Notes: generated from the letters alone by a model not told the origin. DNA of 64,000 nt from Agromyces flavus (GCF_900104685.1 NZ_LT629755.1:2604001-2668000); one strand, 5' to 3'; positions 1 through 9,452 are shown, counted from the first letter of the stretch. Numbers and translations: made by a program.

Positions 1-1
1 C

Positions 2-589
2 GTCGAGGCGACGACCCGCATCGGGCTCGGCGAGACCGATCCGAGCCGATCGGGCTTCGAGAACGCGGCCCGCGTGAACCGTGCCCTCCTCCGCGAGCGC
101 TTCGGCAAGGTCACGACCCGCCACCTCGAGCACTGCGCGGCGCCGCTGCGCAAGAGCGTGATGGCCGAGCTCCAGGCCGCCTTCCCCGACGAGTTCCGCC
201 GGACCGCGGCGAGCCGGTTCCGGTCGGCGACGGACATCTCGGTGACCAACTCGCTGTACCACTACTACGCGCTGCTCACGGGCCGCGCGGTCGTGCAGAC
301 CGATGCGAGGGTCAAGTACGTCGAAACCACGCTGCGGCGTGCCCTGCCCGCCATGAAGCGCCTGCTCAAACGTCGCGACATGGACATGTTCTGCCTCAAC
401 GACGGCAGCTTCCCCGAGATCTCGATCGAGGAGCGCACGAGCGCCGTCATCGACTTCCTCGACCGGTACTTCCCGTTCCCGGCGCCATGGGAGAAGGACG
501 CGGCGGATGCCGCGCCCGCCGTGTCGGCGACGGGCGACGTGCCCTCGCTCGACGAGCTGCGTCGCGCCGCCGGCGACCTCTCGGCCTGA
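2..589 (+). CDS. Stealth-family sugar-phosphate transferase, C-terminal part (5' end outside window)
   Basis: The reading frame is open from the first bases of the window, so the gene starts upstream. The visible part reads as conserved regions 3 and 4 of Stealth proteins: the HLEHCAAPLRKSV and FRSATDISV...LYHYYALLTGRA blocks, then a CLNDG motif. Known family members are cytoplasmic enzymes that transfer hexose-1-phosphate to build capsule or exopolysaccharide. A short alanine/aspartate-rich tail follows the domain. A GTG inside the frame at 74 is not the real start, because conserved residues lie before it. It converges with the next gene over a 38 bp gap. Confidence 0.8.
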   Translation, partial: VEATTRIGLGETDPSRSGFENAARVNRALLRERFGKVTTRHLEHCAAPLRKSVMAELQAAFPDEFRRTAASRFRSATDISVTNSLYHYYALLTGRAVVQTDARVKYVETTLRRALPAMKRLLKRRDMDMFCLNDGSFPEISIEERTSAVIDFLDRYFPFPAPWEKDAADAAPAVSATGDVPSLDELRRAAGDLSA

Positions 590-627
590 CGCCGCGGCCC
601 CGAGCCGCCGCTGCTCCAGGCGAGGCG

Positions 628-1575
628 CTAGGCGAGCACCGGGATCGGCTCGGTGAACGGCGGTTCGGCCGTCCGCAGGATCGCCGGTGCCGTGGCATCC
701 GGGATCACCACACCGCCGGCGGAGAGCCGTCGCGCGGACTCGTCGGCGTCGATCCAGTCGAGCGCGGGGTGCTCGCCGAGCGGCACGACCGAATGCAGCA
801 CCGTGTCGGGGTAGACGTGCACGAGGTTGAACGCCCGGGCGCCGTCGCGTCCGCGCGTGCCGCCGACCGGCACAGTGAGGTCCTGCGTGTAGCAGCTCGC
901 CGAGGCGACCGACACGGGCACGCCCGCGAACATCGCCGTCGACGAGTAGTGCAGGTGCCCGCCGATGATCGAGCGGATGTCGCTGCCCGCGACGACCTCG
1001 GCGAGTCCGGCCTGGTCGCGCAGCTCGACCGACACCGCGAGGTCGAGCACGCTCGGCACGGGCGGATGGTGCATCGCGAGGATCGTGCCGTCGGGCGCGG
1101 GGATCGACAGCTCCTCGGCCAGCCAGTCGAGCTGGTCGCCCGTGAGCTCGCCGTGGTGGTGACCCGGAACCGACGTGTCGATGGTGATCACGCGGAGACC
1201 GCCGACGTCGTAGACGCGGTCCACGGGCCGGTGTCCGCCCGCGACGTCGCCGAGCAGCCCGCGCCGGAACGCATCGCGATCGTCGTGGTTGCCCATGACC
1301 CAGACCACCTGCGCGCCGAGCCGGGCAGCGGCGGGCTCGACGATCTCGCGGAGCAGCTCGTACGCCTCGGGCTCGCCGCGATCGGCCAGGTCGCCCGTGA
1401 AGACGATCGCCTCGGGGCGGGCACCGGATGCCTCGAACTGCGCGAACAGGTCGCGGAGATGCGCATCGGAGGCGACCCGGTCGTAGAGTCGGCGTCCGCC
1501 TCCCAGCAGGTGCGTGTCGCTGATGTGCAGGAGGAAGTGCGACGGCCGCGGATACTCGGCCCTCCGGATATTCAC
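628..1575 (-). CDS. Calcineurin-like metallophosphoesterase, probable 3',5'-cyclic-nucleotide phosphodiesterase (CpdA/Rv0805 type)
   Basis: This 315-residue protein has the full metallophosphoesterase motif set in order: D-x-H in SDTHLL (D20, H22), GDLAD (D62), GNHDD (N96-D98), an AMHHP block and GGHLHYS. The layout and length fit class III cyclic-nucleotide phosphodiesterases, which use a di-metal centre to hydrolyse cAMP and related phosphodiesters in the cytoplasm. The start is GTG at 1575, shortly before the first motif. No partner gene is close on the same strand. Substrate preference cannot be told from sequence; 2',3'-cyclic nucleotides are an alternative. Confidence 0.85.
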   Translation of the reverse strand: MNIRRAEYPRPSHFLLHISDTHLLGGGRRLYDRVASDAHLRDLFAQFEASGARPEAIVFTGDLADRGEPEAYELLREIVEPAAARLGAQVVWVMGNHDDRDAFRRGLLGDVAGGHRPVDRVYDVGGLRVITIDTSVPGHHHGELTGDQLDWLAEELSIPAPDGTILAMHHPPVPSVLDLAVSVELRDQAGLAEVVAGSDIRSIIGGHLHYSSTAMFAGVPVSVASASCYTQDLTVPVGGTRGRDGARAFNLVHVYPDTVLHSVVPLGEHPALDWIDADESARRLSAGGVVIPDATAPAILRTAEPPFTEPIPVLA

Positions 1576-1949
1576 GAAATGCTCCGTCTCGTCGACTCTG
1601 CGGGTCGTCCGGGTGTGACGAACCTAGCGCAGCAGTCGCAACCGAACGTGCAGTGAATGCGGGGTGTGACGAAGCTGAACGTGTCGACGTGACCCACGTT
1701 CGAGGGTCGCTGTCAAGGCCCTCCCGCGAGAAACACCGACCCCCGAGACTCACTTACGAGGTGTTCGTCACCTCGTGGCAGGCCGGTCGGGAGAGCCGAA
1801 GACCGTTCCCGTCCCCCGGGAGTCTTCTCCGGCCGGCCTGCCGTTCGCCCGCCGGATGAGTCCCCCTGGGCCGGGAACGTGCACCCGGTCCCCCGGCGGG
1901 CGGAACCGTTCGCCCGAGACCGGGCGGTGCCGGGTCGGATCGAGCGTCC
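1576..1949. other. Intergenic stretch, 374 bp, no gene seen
   Basis: Short open frames here lack family signal and a plausible ribosome site. The stretch should hold the promoter of the phosphoesterase gene and the terminator of the 1950-2546 gene. A GC-rich inverted repeat (CGCCCGCCGG at 1846-1855 with CCGGCGGGCG at 1893-1902, imperfectly extended) is the best candidate for that terminator. Confidence 0.5.
1846..1902 (-). terminator. Candidate terminator hairpin downstream of the 1950-2546 gene
   Basis: Ten-base perfect arms (1846-1855 and 1893-1902) with a 37-base loop and an imperfect extension. It lies just past the stop codon of the membrane protein gene on the minus strand. There is no clear T-run and the loop is long, so support is weak. 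Confidence 0.3.
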
Positions 1950-2546
1950 TCAGCCCTTGGGCTTGTCGGGGCGGTTGGTCGCGCCGGGCGGATCCGGCCG
2001 TCCGTTGGTGTCGGTCGGAGGCTCGGTCGTCGGCTCCGGCTCGGTCGTGGGCTCGGGATCGACGATCGGCGCCTGCGGCTCCGTGGTCGGACCCGGCGCA
2101 GGCGTGGGCGTCGGCGTCGGCGTGGGCGTCGGCGTGGGGGCGGCCGACGACGGAACCGGCGAGGGCATCGTGAAGTCCGAACCGGGCTGGGGGCGAGCGG
2201 GTCCGTCACCGGCGACCTCGCCTCCGGCCGCCGGCCGAGGCACCTGGCCGATCATGGCGACGGCACCGCCGATCGCCAGCGCGGACACCACGAGGGCACC
2301 GCCGATGAGGACGAGCACGCGGTGCGCCGACACCCACGGCAGCACGGGTCCGGCCCGGAACGCGGCGAGCGCCTCGCCGCCTCGACGTCGGGCGGTCACG
2401 AGTCCGGCACGGCTGACGGTGAGGGCCGAGGCGACGGCCGCGGTCGCGGTCTCGAGCGGTCCGACGGGCCCGACGGGGTCCGCAGCGCGGCGGCCTCGCC
2501 GCTTGACCGTTCCCTCCGCTCCCGCGTTTACCATGTCGTTCACCAT
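1950..2546 (-). CDS. Hypothetical single-pass membrane protein with Thr/Pro-rich tail
   Basis: This 198-residue protein is not assigned to a family. Its N-terminal half is basic and cytoplasmic-looking. One strong membrane segment lies at about residues 75-97 (VLVLIGGALVVSALAIGGAV). After it comes an extracellular low-complexity tail of repeated PT and TEPEP units, typical of wall-spanning linkers. The ATG at 2546 is followed by a second possible start three codons on. No partner gene is evident; the phosphoketolase gene upstream ends 130 bp away on the same strand. Confidence 0.6.
   Translation of the reverse strand: MVNDMVNAGAEGTVKRRGRRAADPVGPVGPLETATAAVASALTVSRAGLVTARRRGGEALAAFRAGPVLPWVSAHRVLVLIGGALVVSALAIGGAVAMIGQVPRPAAGGEVAGDGPARPQPGSDFTMPSPVPSSAAPTPTPTPTPTPTPAPGPTTEPQAPIVDPEPTTEPEPTTEPPTDTNGRPDPPGATNRPDKPKG
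2101..2140 (-). repeat. GC-rich hexamer repeat encoding (Pro-Thr)n
   Basis: Near-perfect repeats of ggcgtc/ggcgtg inside the membrane-protein gene encode alternating Thr-Pro. Such repeats can change length by slippage, which here would change linker length without a frameshift only in units of three bases. Confidence 0.7.
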
Positions 2547-2675
2547 CTCGCTCGTCCGTTCGCCGGAGTAGCCTACCTGCCGCTTCCCGATTGCGCCTCC
2601 CGAACGGGGGACGGCGGCAGGGGCTTGACATCCGACGGCAGCGGACCCCTCGCCGAGCAGAGCCGGTCGGTGCGG

Positions 2676-5036
2676 TCAGTCGCGCGCCGCGGCGATGAGC
2701 CGGTCGAGCCACGCCGTCGACGTGACCTCGGGGCTGTCGTCCCCGAACTCGTGCGCGTGCACCCGCATGCGCTCGCGCGTCGCCGCGAGGTGGGCGACGG
2801 CGTGCGGATGCCGCAGCTCGGCGCCGGGCACGTGACGGAGCACCGCGAGCGCCAGCGTGTACCGGTCCAGTCCATTCATCCGCAGCATGTCGAACGGCGT
2901 CGTCGTGGTGCCGCGCTCGGCGAAGCCGTGCACGTGGAAGCCTCCGTGGTTCGGCTGGCGGTAGGCGAGCTGGTGGATGAGCGACGGATATCCGTGGAAC
3001 GCGAACACGACGGGCGCGGCATCCGTGAACACCGCCGAGAACTCGGCGGCAGCGAGCCCGTGCGGGTGTTCGTCGAGCGCACGCAGCCGCATGAGGTCGA
3101 CGACGTTGACGAACCGGAGGCGCAGGTCGGGCACCGCCTCGCGGAGCAGCTGCACGGCCGCGAGCGCCTCGAGCGTGGGCACGTCGCCGGCGGCCGCCAC
3201 GACGGCATCGGGCTCACTGCCGTCGACCTCGGTGCCCGCCCAGTCCCACACGCCGAGGCCTCGCTCGCCGTGCGCGATCGCCGCCTCGTACGACAGGTAG
3301 GTCGGCTCAGGCTGCTTGCCCGCCACGATCACGTTGACGTGGTCGCGCGAGGCGAGGCAGTGCTCGGCGGTCACGAGCAGCGTGTTCGCGTCGGGCGGCA
3401 GGTAGACGCGCACCACGCCCGGCCCCTTGTTCACCACGAGGTTGAGGAAGCCGGGGTCCTGATGCGAGAAGCCGTTGTGGTCCTGCCTCCACACGTGCGA
3501 GCTCAGCAGGTAGTTCAGGGAGGCGACCGACCGCCGCCACGGCACCTCGTCGGCGACCTCGAGCCACTTCGCGTGCTGGTTGAACATCGAGTCGACGATG
3601 TGGATGAAGGCCTCGTAGGACGCGAGCAGTCCGTGGCGGCCCGTGAGCACGTACCCCTCGAGGAGCCCCTGCAGCAGGTTCTCGCTGAGCACCTCGATCA
3701 CGCGCCCGCTGCGGGCGAGGTGGGCGTCGACCGGCAGCCGTCCCGCCATCCACTGCTTCGACGTCACCTCGAACACGGCGTCGAGGCGGTTCGACGCGGT
3801 CTCGTCGGGTCCGAACAACCGGAAGTCGTGGGGGTTGTCGCGGATCACCTCTGCGAGCCATCCGCCGAGTCGCCGCGTCGACTCGGCGGTGGTGCCGGGC
3901 GTGACGCGGTGCGCCGCGGCATCCGGCAGTAGCAGGTCGCGGAGCAGCTCGCCGCCGTTCGCCGCCGGCGTCGCGCTCATGCGGGCCTCGCCGCGTGGCC
4001 GGATCAGGTCGAGCTCGGGCATGGGAGCGCCCGCCTCGGTGAACAGCTCCTCGGGCCGGTACGAACGCAGCCACTCCTCGAGCGCGCGGAGGTGCGCCGG
4101 ATCGTCACGGACGCCGGCGAGCGGCACCTGGTGCGAGCGCCACGTGCCCTCGACCGGCTCGCCGTCCACTTCGCGCGGCCCGGTCCACCCCTTGGGCGTC
4201 CGCAGCACGATCATGGGCCAGGCCGGTTGCGCGGCATCGGGATCGCCGGCATGTTCGGCCCGGATCCCCTCGATGCGGTCCAGCGCGTCGTCGAGCGCGC
4301 TCGCGAACGCCTCGTGCACCGTCATCGGATCGACCCCGACGTCGCCGCCGACGATCACCGGCGCGTAGCCGTATCCGCGGAACAGCTCGACCAGCTGCGA
4401 CTCGGGCAGGCGCGCGAGCACGGTCGGGTTGGCGATCTTCCAGCCGTTGAGGTTGAGGATCGGCAGCACCGTGCCATCCGTCGCGGGGTTGAGGAAGGCG
4501 TTGAGGTGCCAGCTCGCTGCGAGCGTCCCGGTCTCGGCCTCGCCGTCGCCGACGACGCACGCGACGAGTCGGCCCGGCGCGTCGAGCGCAGCCCCGAACG
4601 CATGGGCGAGCGAGTAGCCGAGCTCGCCGCCTTCGTGGATCGACCCAGGGGTCTGCGGGGCGGCGTGCGAAGGCACGCCCCCGGGTGTCGAGAACTGCCG
4701 GAATAACTCGGTGACGCCGCGTTCGTCGAGCGACACGCGGGGGTAGCGCTCGCTGTAGCCGCCTTCGAGCCACGCGTTCGCGAGCATGGCCGGCCCGCCG
4801 TGCCCGGGCCCCGCGATGTAGAGCGCCTGCAGCGCGCGCTCGCAGATCACCCGGTTCAGGTGCGCCCACACGAGGTTCAGCGCCGGCGAGGTACCCCAGT
4901 GGCCCAGCAGGCGAGGCTTGATGTGCTCGGGGGCGAGCGGATGGCGCAGCAGCGCGTTGTCGCGCAGGTAGATCTGGCCGGCGCTGAGGTAGTTCGCCGC
5001 GCGCCACCACCGATCGACCGCGACGAGCTCGGGCAT
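2676..5036 (-). CDS. xfp: Phosphoketolase (xylulose-5-phosphate/fructose-6-phosphate)
   Basis: This 786-residue protein matches the usual length of Xfp. It converts xylulose-5-P or fructose-6-P with phosphate into acetyl-phosphate plus an aldose phosphate, using thiamine diphosphate. Visible signatures are the N-terminal [15 protein letters not shown] block, a histidine-rich GPGHGGPA (about 77-83), and the cofactor motif GDGEAETG (163-170) followed by NLNGWK. The C-terminal [12 protein letters not shown] block belongs to the pyrimidine domain. The ATG overlaps the stop codon of the upstream stress-protein gene by one base (TAATG), so the two are almost certainly translationally coupled. The frame extends further upstream, but only as a shadow of that gene. 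Confidence 0.95.
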   Translation of the reverse strand: MPELVAVDRWWRAANYLSAGQIYLRDNALLRHPLAPEHIKPRLLGHWGTSPALNLVWAHLNRVICERALQALYIAGPGHGGPAMLANAWLEGGYSERYPRVSLDERGVTELFRQFSTPGGVPSHAAPQTPGSIHEGGELGYSLAHAFGAALDAPGRLVACVVGDGEAETGTLAASWHLNAFLNPATDGTVLPILNLNGWKIANPTVLARLPESQLVELFRGYGYAPVIVGGDVGVDPMTVHEAFASALDDALDRIEGIRAEHAGDPDAAQPAWPMIVLRTPKGWTGPREVDGEPVEGTWRSHQVPLAGVRDDPAHLRALEEWLRSYRPEELFTEAGAPMPELDLIRPRGEARMSATPAANGGELLRDLLLPDAAAHRVTPGTTAESTRRLGGWLAEVIRDNPHDFRLFGPDETASNRLDAVFEVTSKQWMAGRLPVDAHLARSGRVIEVLSENLLQGLLEGYVLTGRHGLLASYEAFIHIVDSMFNQHAKWLEVADEVPWRRSVASLNYLLSSHVWRQDHNGFSHQDPGFLNLVVNKGPGVVRVYLPPDANTLLVTAEHCLASRDHVNVIVAGKQPEPTYLSYEAAIAHGERGLGVWDWAGTEVDGSEPDAVVAAAGDVPTLEALAAVQLLREAVPDLRLRFVNVVDLMRLRALDEHPHGLAAAEFSAVFTDAAPVVFAFHGYPSLIHQLAYRQPNHGGFHVHGFAERGTTTTPFDMLRMNGLDRYTLALAVLRHVPGAELRHPHAVAHLAATRERMRVHAHEFGDDSPEVTSTAWLDRLIAAARD

Positions 5037-5857
5037 TACGCGGCGGTCCACCCCACGACCACTGCCTCGACCGAGGTGTGCGGCACCACGACGACGGGGC
5101 CGGCCAGGTTCATGAGCAGGTCGGTGTTGGTGCGGCCGAGCGGCAGGAACCCGCGGCTCGGCACGCGGCGGCCGGTGACGGTGAGGACGGCGCGCCGCGA
5201 CACCCCGATGAGTGCGCCGGACGCGGGGTCGGCCGTCGAGCGCACCTCGATCTGGATGCCGGGATGCACGGCCGCCGCGAGCGAGGCGGCGCGGTCGCCC
5301 GCGCTCGAGGCGTCGGGTTCGCCCCCGGCCGCCCGGAGCAGGACGAGCGGTTCCCCCAGCCGCCTCGCCTCCTGGGCCGCGAAACGCACGGCGTCGTCGC
5401 TGTCGACCCCGTCGGCCACGCCGACGGCCACGCCGCTCCGGCCCCGCCACGACGTCACCGGCACCACGGCGCTCGGCACTCCGGAGACCGCCGCCAGCTG
5501 CAGGCTGCGCGAACCCAGCGCATGGCCGTGGAAGTAGCCGACCTTGTGCGTGCCGACCGCAATCAGGTCGGCGTCGCGGCCGGCCTCGGCCAGCGCGAGC
5601 ATGGGGCTGCCGAGCGCGAGGGCTCCGCGGACGTCGACGCCGGCCGCGAGCTTGCGGGCGAACTCCAACTCGCGCCCGGCGCGCTCCTCGGTGGTGCGCT
5701 TGAGCTCCGCGAGCGCCGACTCGCCCACGGACCCCCATCCGTCGTCGACGACCGTGACCAGCGCGAGGTCATCGCCGACACTGCGCGCCCGATCGATCGC
5801 CCAGGTGAGGGCGGCACGGCTCGCGACGCTCCCGTCAGCCCCGACCACGATCGTCAT
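5036..5857 (-). CDS. Tandem universal stress protein (two USP domains)
   Basis: This 273-residue protein has two USP folds. The first (about 1-140) opens with TIVVGADGS and carries the nucleotide-binding-type pattern [20 protein letters not shown]. The second (about 145-273) ends with [20 protein letters not shown]. Such tandem proteins are typical members of the mycobacterial DosR regulon. It is the first gene of an operon with phosphoketolase and divergent from the sensor kinase gene. ATG at 5857 is preferred because a DevR-type box centred near 5899.5 would put the mRNA start at about this base (leaderless); ATG at 5869 is the alternative. Confidence 0.9.
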   Translation of the reverse strand: MTIVVGADGSVASRAALTWAIDRARSVGDDLALVTVVDDGWGSVGESALAELKRTTEERAGRELEFARKLAAGVDVRGALALGSPMLALAEAGRDADLIAVGTHKVGYFHGHALGSRSLQLAAVSGVPSAVVPVTSWRGRSGVAVGVADGVDSDDAVRFAAQEARRLGEPLVLLRAAGGEPDASSAGDRAASLAAAVHPGIQIEVRSTADPASGALIGVSRRAVLTVTGRRVPSRGFLPLGRTNTDLLMNLAGPVVVVPHTSVEAVVVGWTAA

Positions 5858-5892
5858 GCAAGCAAGCATCCCGACCCCGACCTCACCGCGCG

Positions 5893-5906
5893 GGGCCTTT
5901 GGTCCC
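5893..5906. promoter_or_regulatory. Candidate DevR/DosR box between the divergent operons
   Basis: GGGCCT-TT-GGTCCC matches the known DosR consensus core GGGACT-WW-AGTCCC at 12 of 14 positions and lies in the 109 bp divergent gap. A -10-like TACAGT (5932-5937) sits so that the box centre falls at about -44 for the kinase operon. In the other direction the box centre is about 42 bases from the stress-protein ATG. One site could therefore serve both operons. Inference from spacing and match only. Confidence 0.6.
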
Positions 5907-5966
5907 CCTACGTCGGCGACACGCCCAGTGCTACAGTTTCGACTGTCGGGGGACGGGAGGTGAGCG

Positions 5967-7691
5967 CTGGAATCGTCGCCACTTTCGCTGCCGGAGGGCC
6001 CGCGAGTCGAGCTCGATCGTGCCCTTCGCGAACTCGTCGAGCGCGCTGACGAGGTGATGCACACCCAGGGACGACTCCGCGCCCTGCTGCACGCCACGCA
6101 GGCCGTGGTCGAGCAGATCGAGCTGACCGAGGTGCTTCGGAGCATCGTCGAGGCCGCGGTCGAACTCGTCGACGCCGAGTACGGCGCGCTCGGTGTGCTC
6201 GCGCCTCAGGCGGGGCTCGAGGAGTTCATCCACGTCGGCATGCCCGACGACCTGGTTCGTCGCATCGGCCACCTGCCCGAAGGTCACGGCGTCCTCGGCG
6301 CGCTCATCGATCACCCCGCACCCATCCGATTGAAGGACCTCGGCGAGGACCCCCGGTCGGTCGGATTCCCCGAGGGACACCCGCCCATGCACAGCTTCCT
6401 CGGGGTGCCGGTGAGCGTCCGGGGCGAGGTCTTCGGCAACCTGTACCTCACCAACCAGCGCGGCGGGGAGTTCACCGACGAGGACATCGAGCTCATCTCG
6501 GCGCTCGCCGCCGCCGCCGGCGTCGCGATCGACAACGCGCGCCGGTTCGCCGAGGCTCGAATGCGCGAGGCGTGGGCCGCGGCGTCCGCCCAGGTCGTCG
6601 CCGCACTGCTCACCGATCCCGATACCGAAGGAACGGCGGCCCTCCTCGTCGACGAACTCGCGACGCGCGGCGCCGCCGACCGGATCGCACTCCTCGTCGC
6701 GGACGACGAAGGCCACGCCCTCCGCGTCGTCGAGGCGCGCGGCATCGAGGCGGCGGCGATCGACGGTGCGGTGATCGCGGCCGAGCGCACGCTCGGCGCC
6801 GTCGTGCTCGAGGGCGGCGAGTCCCGCGCGACCCCCGGAGGACGCATCAACGGCGTCGCCGACGCGCTGGCGCTCGAACGCGACGGCCACGTCGGGCCCG
6901 TGCTGTTCGTCGTCATCCGCAAGGATGGGGCGCCGACCGCCTTGCTGGTCGCGGGGCGGAGGCCGGGCAACCCGCACTTCACCGCCGCCGAGATGCGCAT
7001 CGCCGAGGACTTCGCCGAGCGCGTCTCGCTGGCCAACGAGCTGGCACGCGCACGCGAGGCCCAGCAGCGCTCGGTGCTGCTCGAGGACCGCGCACGCATC
7101 GCCCGGGATCTCCACGACCACGTCGTGCAGCAGTTGTACGGCGCCGGACTCGACCTGCACGCCGTCGCCACGATCTCCGACGACCCGGCGAGCGCACGCA
7201 TCGACGCGGCGGTCGCGGCCATCGACGAGGCCATCGCGCAGGTGCGGACGATCGTGTTCGCGCTCACGCCGCGCACCGACGGCGTCTCCTCGCTGCGCCA
7301 CCGGGTGCTCGACCTCGTCGCGTACGCGTCGAGCCACCTGCCGAAGCCGGTCGCCGTCACCTTCACCGGACCCGTCGACCTCGTCGCCGAGGGCGCGCTG
7401 GCCGACGAGCTCACCGCGTCGGTGCGCGAACTGCTCTCGAACGCCGTACGGCATTCCGGAGCGAGATCGGTGCAGCTCACCGTGGTCGCGGTCGACGGCA
7501 CGGTGACCGCAGAGGTCTCCGACGACGGCAGCGGCATCGACCCGTCCGTCGTCCGGCGCAGCGGGCTGGAGAACCTGCGCGTGCGCGCCGAGCGGCTCGG
7601 CGGCACGTTCCTGGTCGAGACCGCGCCCGATGGCACGCACGCGAGCTGGTCCGTCCCCACCGAGCCGACGCGGACGGAGGCGGTGTCGTGA
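5967..7691 (+). CDS. devS: DevS/DosT-like sensor histidine kinase (GAF-GAF-HisKA_3-HATPase), probable CTG start
   Basis: Two GAF domains (about 60-195 and 210-355) precede a HisKA_3 dimerisation helix with phospho-acceptor His383 in RDLHDHV and a C-terminal ATPase domain. GAF-A closely follows mycobacterial DosS/DosT, including the histidine in FPEGHPPM (H138) that aligns with the haem ligand H149 of DosS. Position 76 is glycine as in DosT, not glutamate as in DosS. Conserved residues extend well upstream of the first GTG/ATG (6054/6057). The only initiator fitting them is CTG at 5967, six bases after a strong GGGAGG; an in-frame TGA stands at 5961. With it the length is 574 residues. The stop overlaps the regulator start (GTGA). 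Confidence 0.85.
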   Translation: MESSPLSLPEGPRVELDRALRELVERADEVMHTQGRLRALLHATQAVVEQIELTEVLRSIVEAAVELVDAEYGALGVLAPQAGLEEFIHVGMPDDLVRRIGHLPEGHGVLGALIDHPAPIRLKDLGEDPRSVGFPEGHPPMHSFLGVPVSVRGEVFGNLYLTNQRGGEFTDEDIELISALAAAAGVAIDNARRFAEARMREAWAAASAQVVAALLTDPDTEGTAALLVDELATRGAADRIALLVADDEGHALRVVEARGIEAAAIDGAVIAAERTLGAVVLEGGESRATPGGRINGVADALALERDGHVGPVLFVVIRKDGAPTALLVAGRRPGNPHFTAAEMRIAEDFAERVSLANELARAREAQQRSVLLEDRARIARDLHDHVVQQLYGAGLDLHAVATISDDPASARIDAAVAAIDEAIAQVRTIVFALTPRTDGVSSLRHRVLDLVAYASSHLPKPVAVTFTGPVDLVAEGALADELTASVRELLSNAVRHSGARSVQLTVVAVDGTVTAEVSDDGSGIDPSVVRRSGLENLRVRAERLGGTFLVETAPDGTHASWSVPTEPTRTEAVS

Positions 7692-8326
7692 CCCGGGTGT
7701 TCCTCGTCGACGACCACGAGATCGTCCGCCGCGGAGTTGCCGAGCTGCTCGAGCGGGAGTCCGACCTCCAGGTCGTGGGCGAGGCGGGCACCGTCGCGCA
7801 GGCGCTCGCCCGCATCGAGGCGACCGCGCCCGATGTGGCGCTGCTCGACATGCGGCTGCCCGACGGCGACGGCATCGACCTCTGCCGCGAGCTGCGGTCG
7901 CGGCATCCCGAGCTCGCCTGCCTCATCCTCACCGCGTACGACGACGACGCCGCCGCGATGTCGGCCGTGCTCGCCGGCGCCGCCGGATACGTGCTCAAGA
8001 ACGTGCGCGGCACCACGATCGTCGAGGACGTGCGGGCCGTCGCGAAGGGGCGCACGCTCATCGACCGATCACTGTCGGCGAAGGTCGTCGAGCAGGCCCA
8101 ACGCGACGACCACGACGACCCGCGGTTCAGCGCCCTCAACCTCAGGGAGCGTCAGGTGCTCGCCCTCATCGCCGACGGGCTCACCAACCGCCAGATCGGC
8201 GAGAAGCTCGGCCTGGCCGAGAAGACCGTGAAGAACTACGTCTCGGGGCTGCTCTCGAAGCTCGGCTTCGAGCGGCGCACGCAGGCCGCGATCTACCAGC
8301 TCGAGCGCCGCAACCACGACGGCTGA
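7688..8326 (+). CDS. devR: NarL/LuxR-type response regulator (DevR-like)
   Basis: This 212-residue regulator has a receiver domain (acid pocket D8/D9, phospho-acceptor D54 in LLDMRLPDGDG, conserved lysine in YVLKNV) and a C-terminal LuxR helix-turn-helix (LNLRERQVLALIADG...TVKNYVSGLLSKLG). D54 falls at the same number as in mycobacterial DevR. The GTG start overlaps the kinase stop, so it is the cognate partner. By family knowledge it activates stress-protein and anaerobic-survival genes when phosphorylated; the box at 5893 is its likely target. A strong terminator follows. Confidence 0.92.
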   Translation: MTRVFLVDDHEIVRRGVAELLERESDLQVVGEAGTVAQALARIEATAPDVALLDMRLPDGDGIDLCRELRSRHPELACLILTAYDDDAAAMSAVLAGAAGYVLKNVRGTTIVEDVRAVAKGRTLIDRSLSAKVVEQAQRDDHDDPRFSALNLRERQVLALIADGLTNRQIGEKLGLAEKTVKNYVSGLLSKLGFERRTQAAIYQLERRNHDG

Positions 8327-8349
8327 CCCTCACGCCCGCACGCACGAGA

Positions 8350-8382
8350 GCGGGGCTCCCGGCGTCCTGCCGGAAGCCCCGC
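8350..8382. terminator. Bidirectional terminator between devR and rhaS
   Basis: A 14-base stem with one mismatch (8350-8363 with 8369-8382) and a 5-base loop is followed by a T-rich stretch (ttcgtcgttgcgtt). It lies between two convergent genes and can end both transcripts. Confidence 0.85.
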
Positions 8383-8405
8383 TTCGTCGTTGCGTTGGGC
8401 GACTC

Positions 8406-9452
8406 CTAGAAGTCGAAGTCGCCGATGTTCTCGGCGTCGAAGACGAACGGGTCGCCGAGCAGGACCGTGGCGTCGGCGCCGACCTCGTAGTCGCCGAGCT
8501 TGCCGGCCTCGAACGTGTCGCCCTCTTCACCGGTGATCTCGCCCTCGATGAGTGCCTTCGCCGCGTACGCGGCGAGGTAGCCCAGGTCGGCCGGGTTCCA
8601 CAGCGCGAACGAGGTGACGGTGCCGTCCTCGACGTACTCGCGCATCTGGTTCGGGGTGCCCAGGCCGGTCAGCGCGACCGTGCCCTTGTACTCCGACGTC
8701 GACAGGTAGCGCGCGGCGGCGGCGATGCCGACCGTGGTCGGCGAGATGATGCCCTTGAGGTCGGGGTAGGTCTGCAGCAGCGCCGCGGTCTTGTCGAACG
8801 AGGTCTGGTCGTCGTCGTCGCCGTAGACGGTCTCGACGAGCTCGATGTCGGGGTGGTTCGCCGCGAGCTCCTCCTCCATCAGCTCGATCCACGCGTTCTG
8901 GTTCGTCGCGTTGGCCGAGGCCGACAGGATCGCGATCTGGCCCGCGTCACCGATCTGCTCGGCGATCAGGTCGACCTGGACCTTCGCGATGCCCTCCGCG
9001 GTGGCCTGGTTGATGAACAGGTCGCGGCACTCCGGGTTGGTGTCGGAGTCGAACGTGACGACCTTTACGCCGGCGTCGCGGGCCTCGTCGAGCGCGTCGC
9101 AGATCGCCTCGGGGTCGTTGGCCGACACGACCAGTCCGCCCACGCCCTGCTGCGCCGCGGTCTGGATGAAGCTGACCTGCGAGGTCGGGCTGATCTCGGC
9201 CGGGCCGACCTCGGCGAACTCGCCGTCGAACTCCGTGACCGCCTCCTCGCCGCCCGCGTTCGAGGTGTCGAAGTAGGGGTTGCCCAGGGCCTTCGGCAGG
9301 AACGTGATCGAGAGGTTGGCGTCGCCGCCGCCCTCGCCACCGCCGTCGCCGCCGTCGCCGCCACCGGCACATCCGGTGAGGACGAGCGCGGCGGCCGCCG
9401 CCATCGCCGTGAACGCCACGCCGAGACGGCGCGAACGGTGCTGAGTGAACAT
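8406..9452 (-). CDS. rhaS: Rhamnose-type ABC transporter substrate-binding lipoprotein
   Basis: The 348-residue lipoprotein has a signal peptide with lipobox (LVLTGC, Cys27) and a glycine/aspartate-rich linker. Its pentose/rhamnose-type periplasmic binding fold follows RhaS closely: LPKALGNPYFDTSNAGGEEA, SANATNQNAWIELM, GIISPTTVGIAAAARYL and LTGLGTPNQMREYV. It would bind the sugar outside the membrane and deliver it to the permease pair encoded upstream. It is last in the rhaTPQS order, 52 bp after the rhaQ stop, with a GAAGGA ribosome site. An AI-2-type ligand is possible in this wider family, but the match to RhaS is better. Confidence 0.88.
   Translation of the reverse strand: MFTQHRSRRLGVAFTAMAAAAALVLTGCAGGGDGGDGGGEGGGDANLSITFLPKALGNPYFDTSNAGGEEAVTEFDGEFAEVGPAEISPTSQVSFIQTAAQQGVGGLVVSANDPEAICDALDEARDAGVKVVTFDSDTNPECRDLFINQATAEGIAKVQVDLIAEQIGDAGQIAILSASANATNQNAWIELMEEELAANHPDIELVETVYGDDDDQTSFDKTAALLQTYPDLKGIISPTTVGIAAAARYLSTSEYKGTVALTGLGTPNQMREYVEDGTVTSFALWNPADLGYLAAYAAKALIEGEITGEEGDTFEAGKLGDYEVGADATVLLGDPFVFDAENIGDFDF

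Noticed and set aside
5039..5738. 1020-codon version of the phosphoketolase
   Set aside because: The extra N-terminal part is only the out-of-frame shadow of the universal stress protein gene.
5931..7640. Long minus-strand frame opposite the sensor kinase gene
   Set aside because: No domain signal; the plus strand encodes an unmistakable GAF-GAF-histidine kinase.
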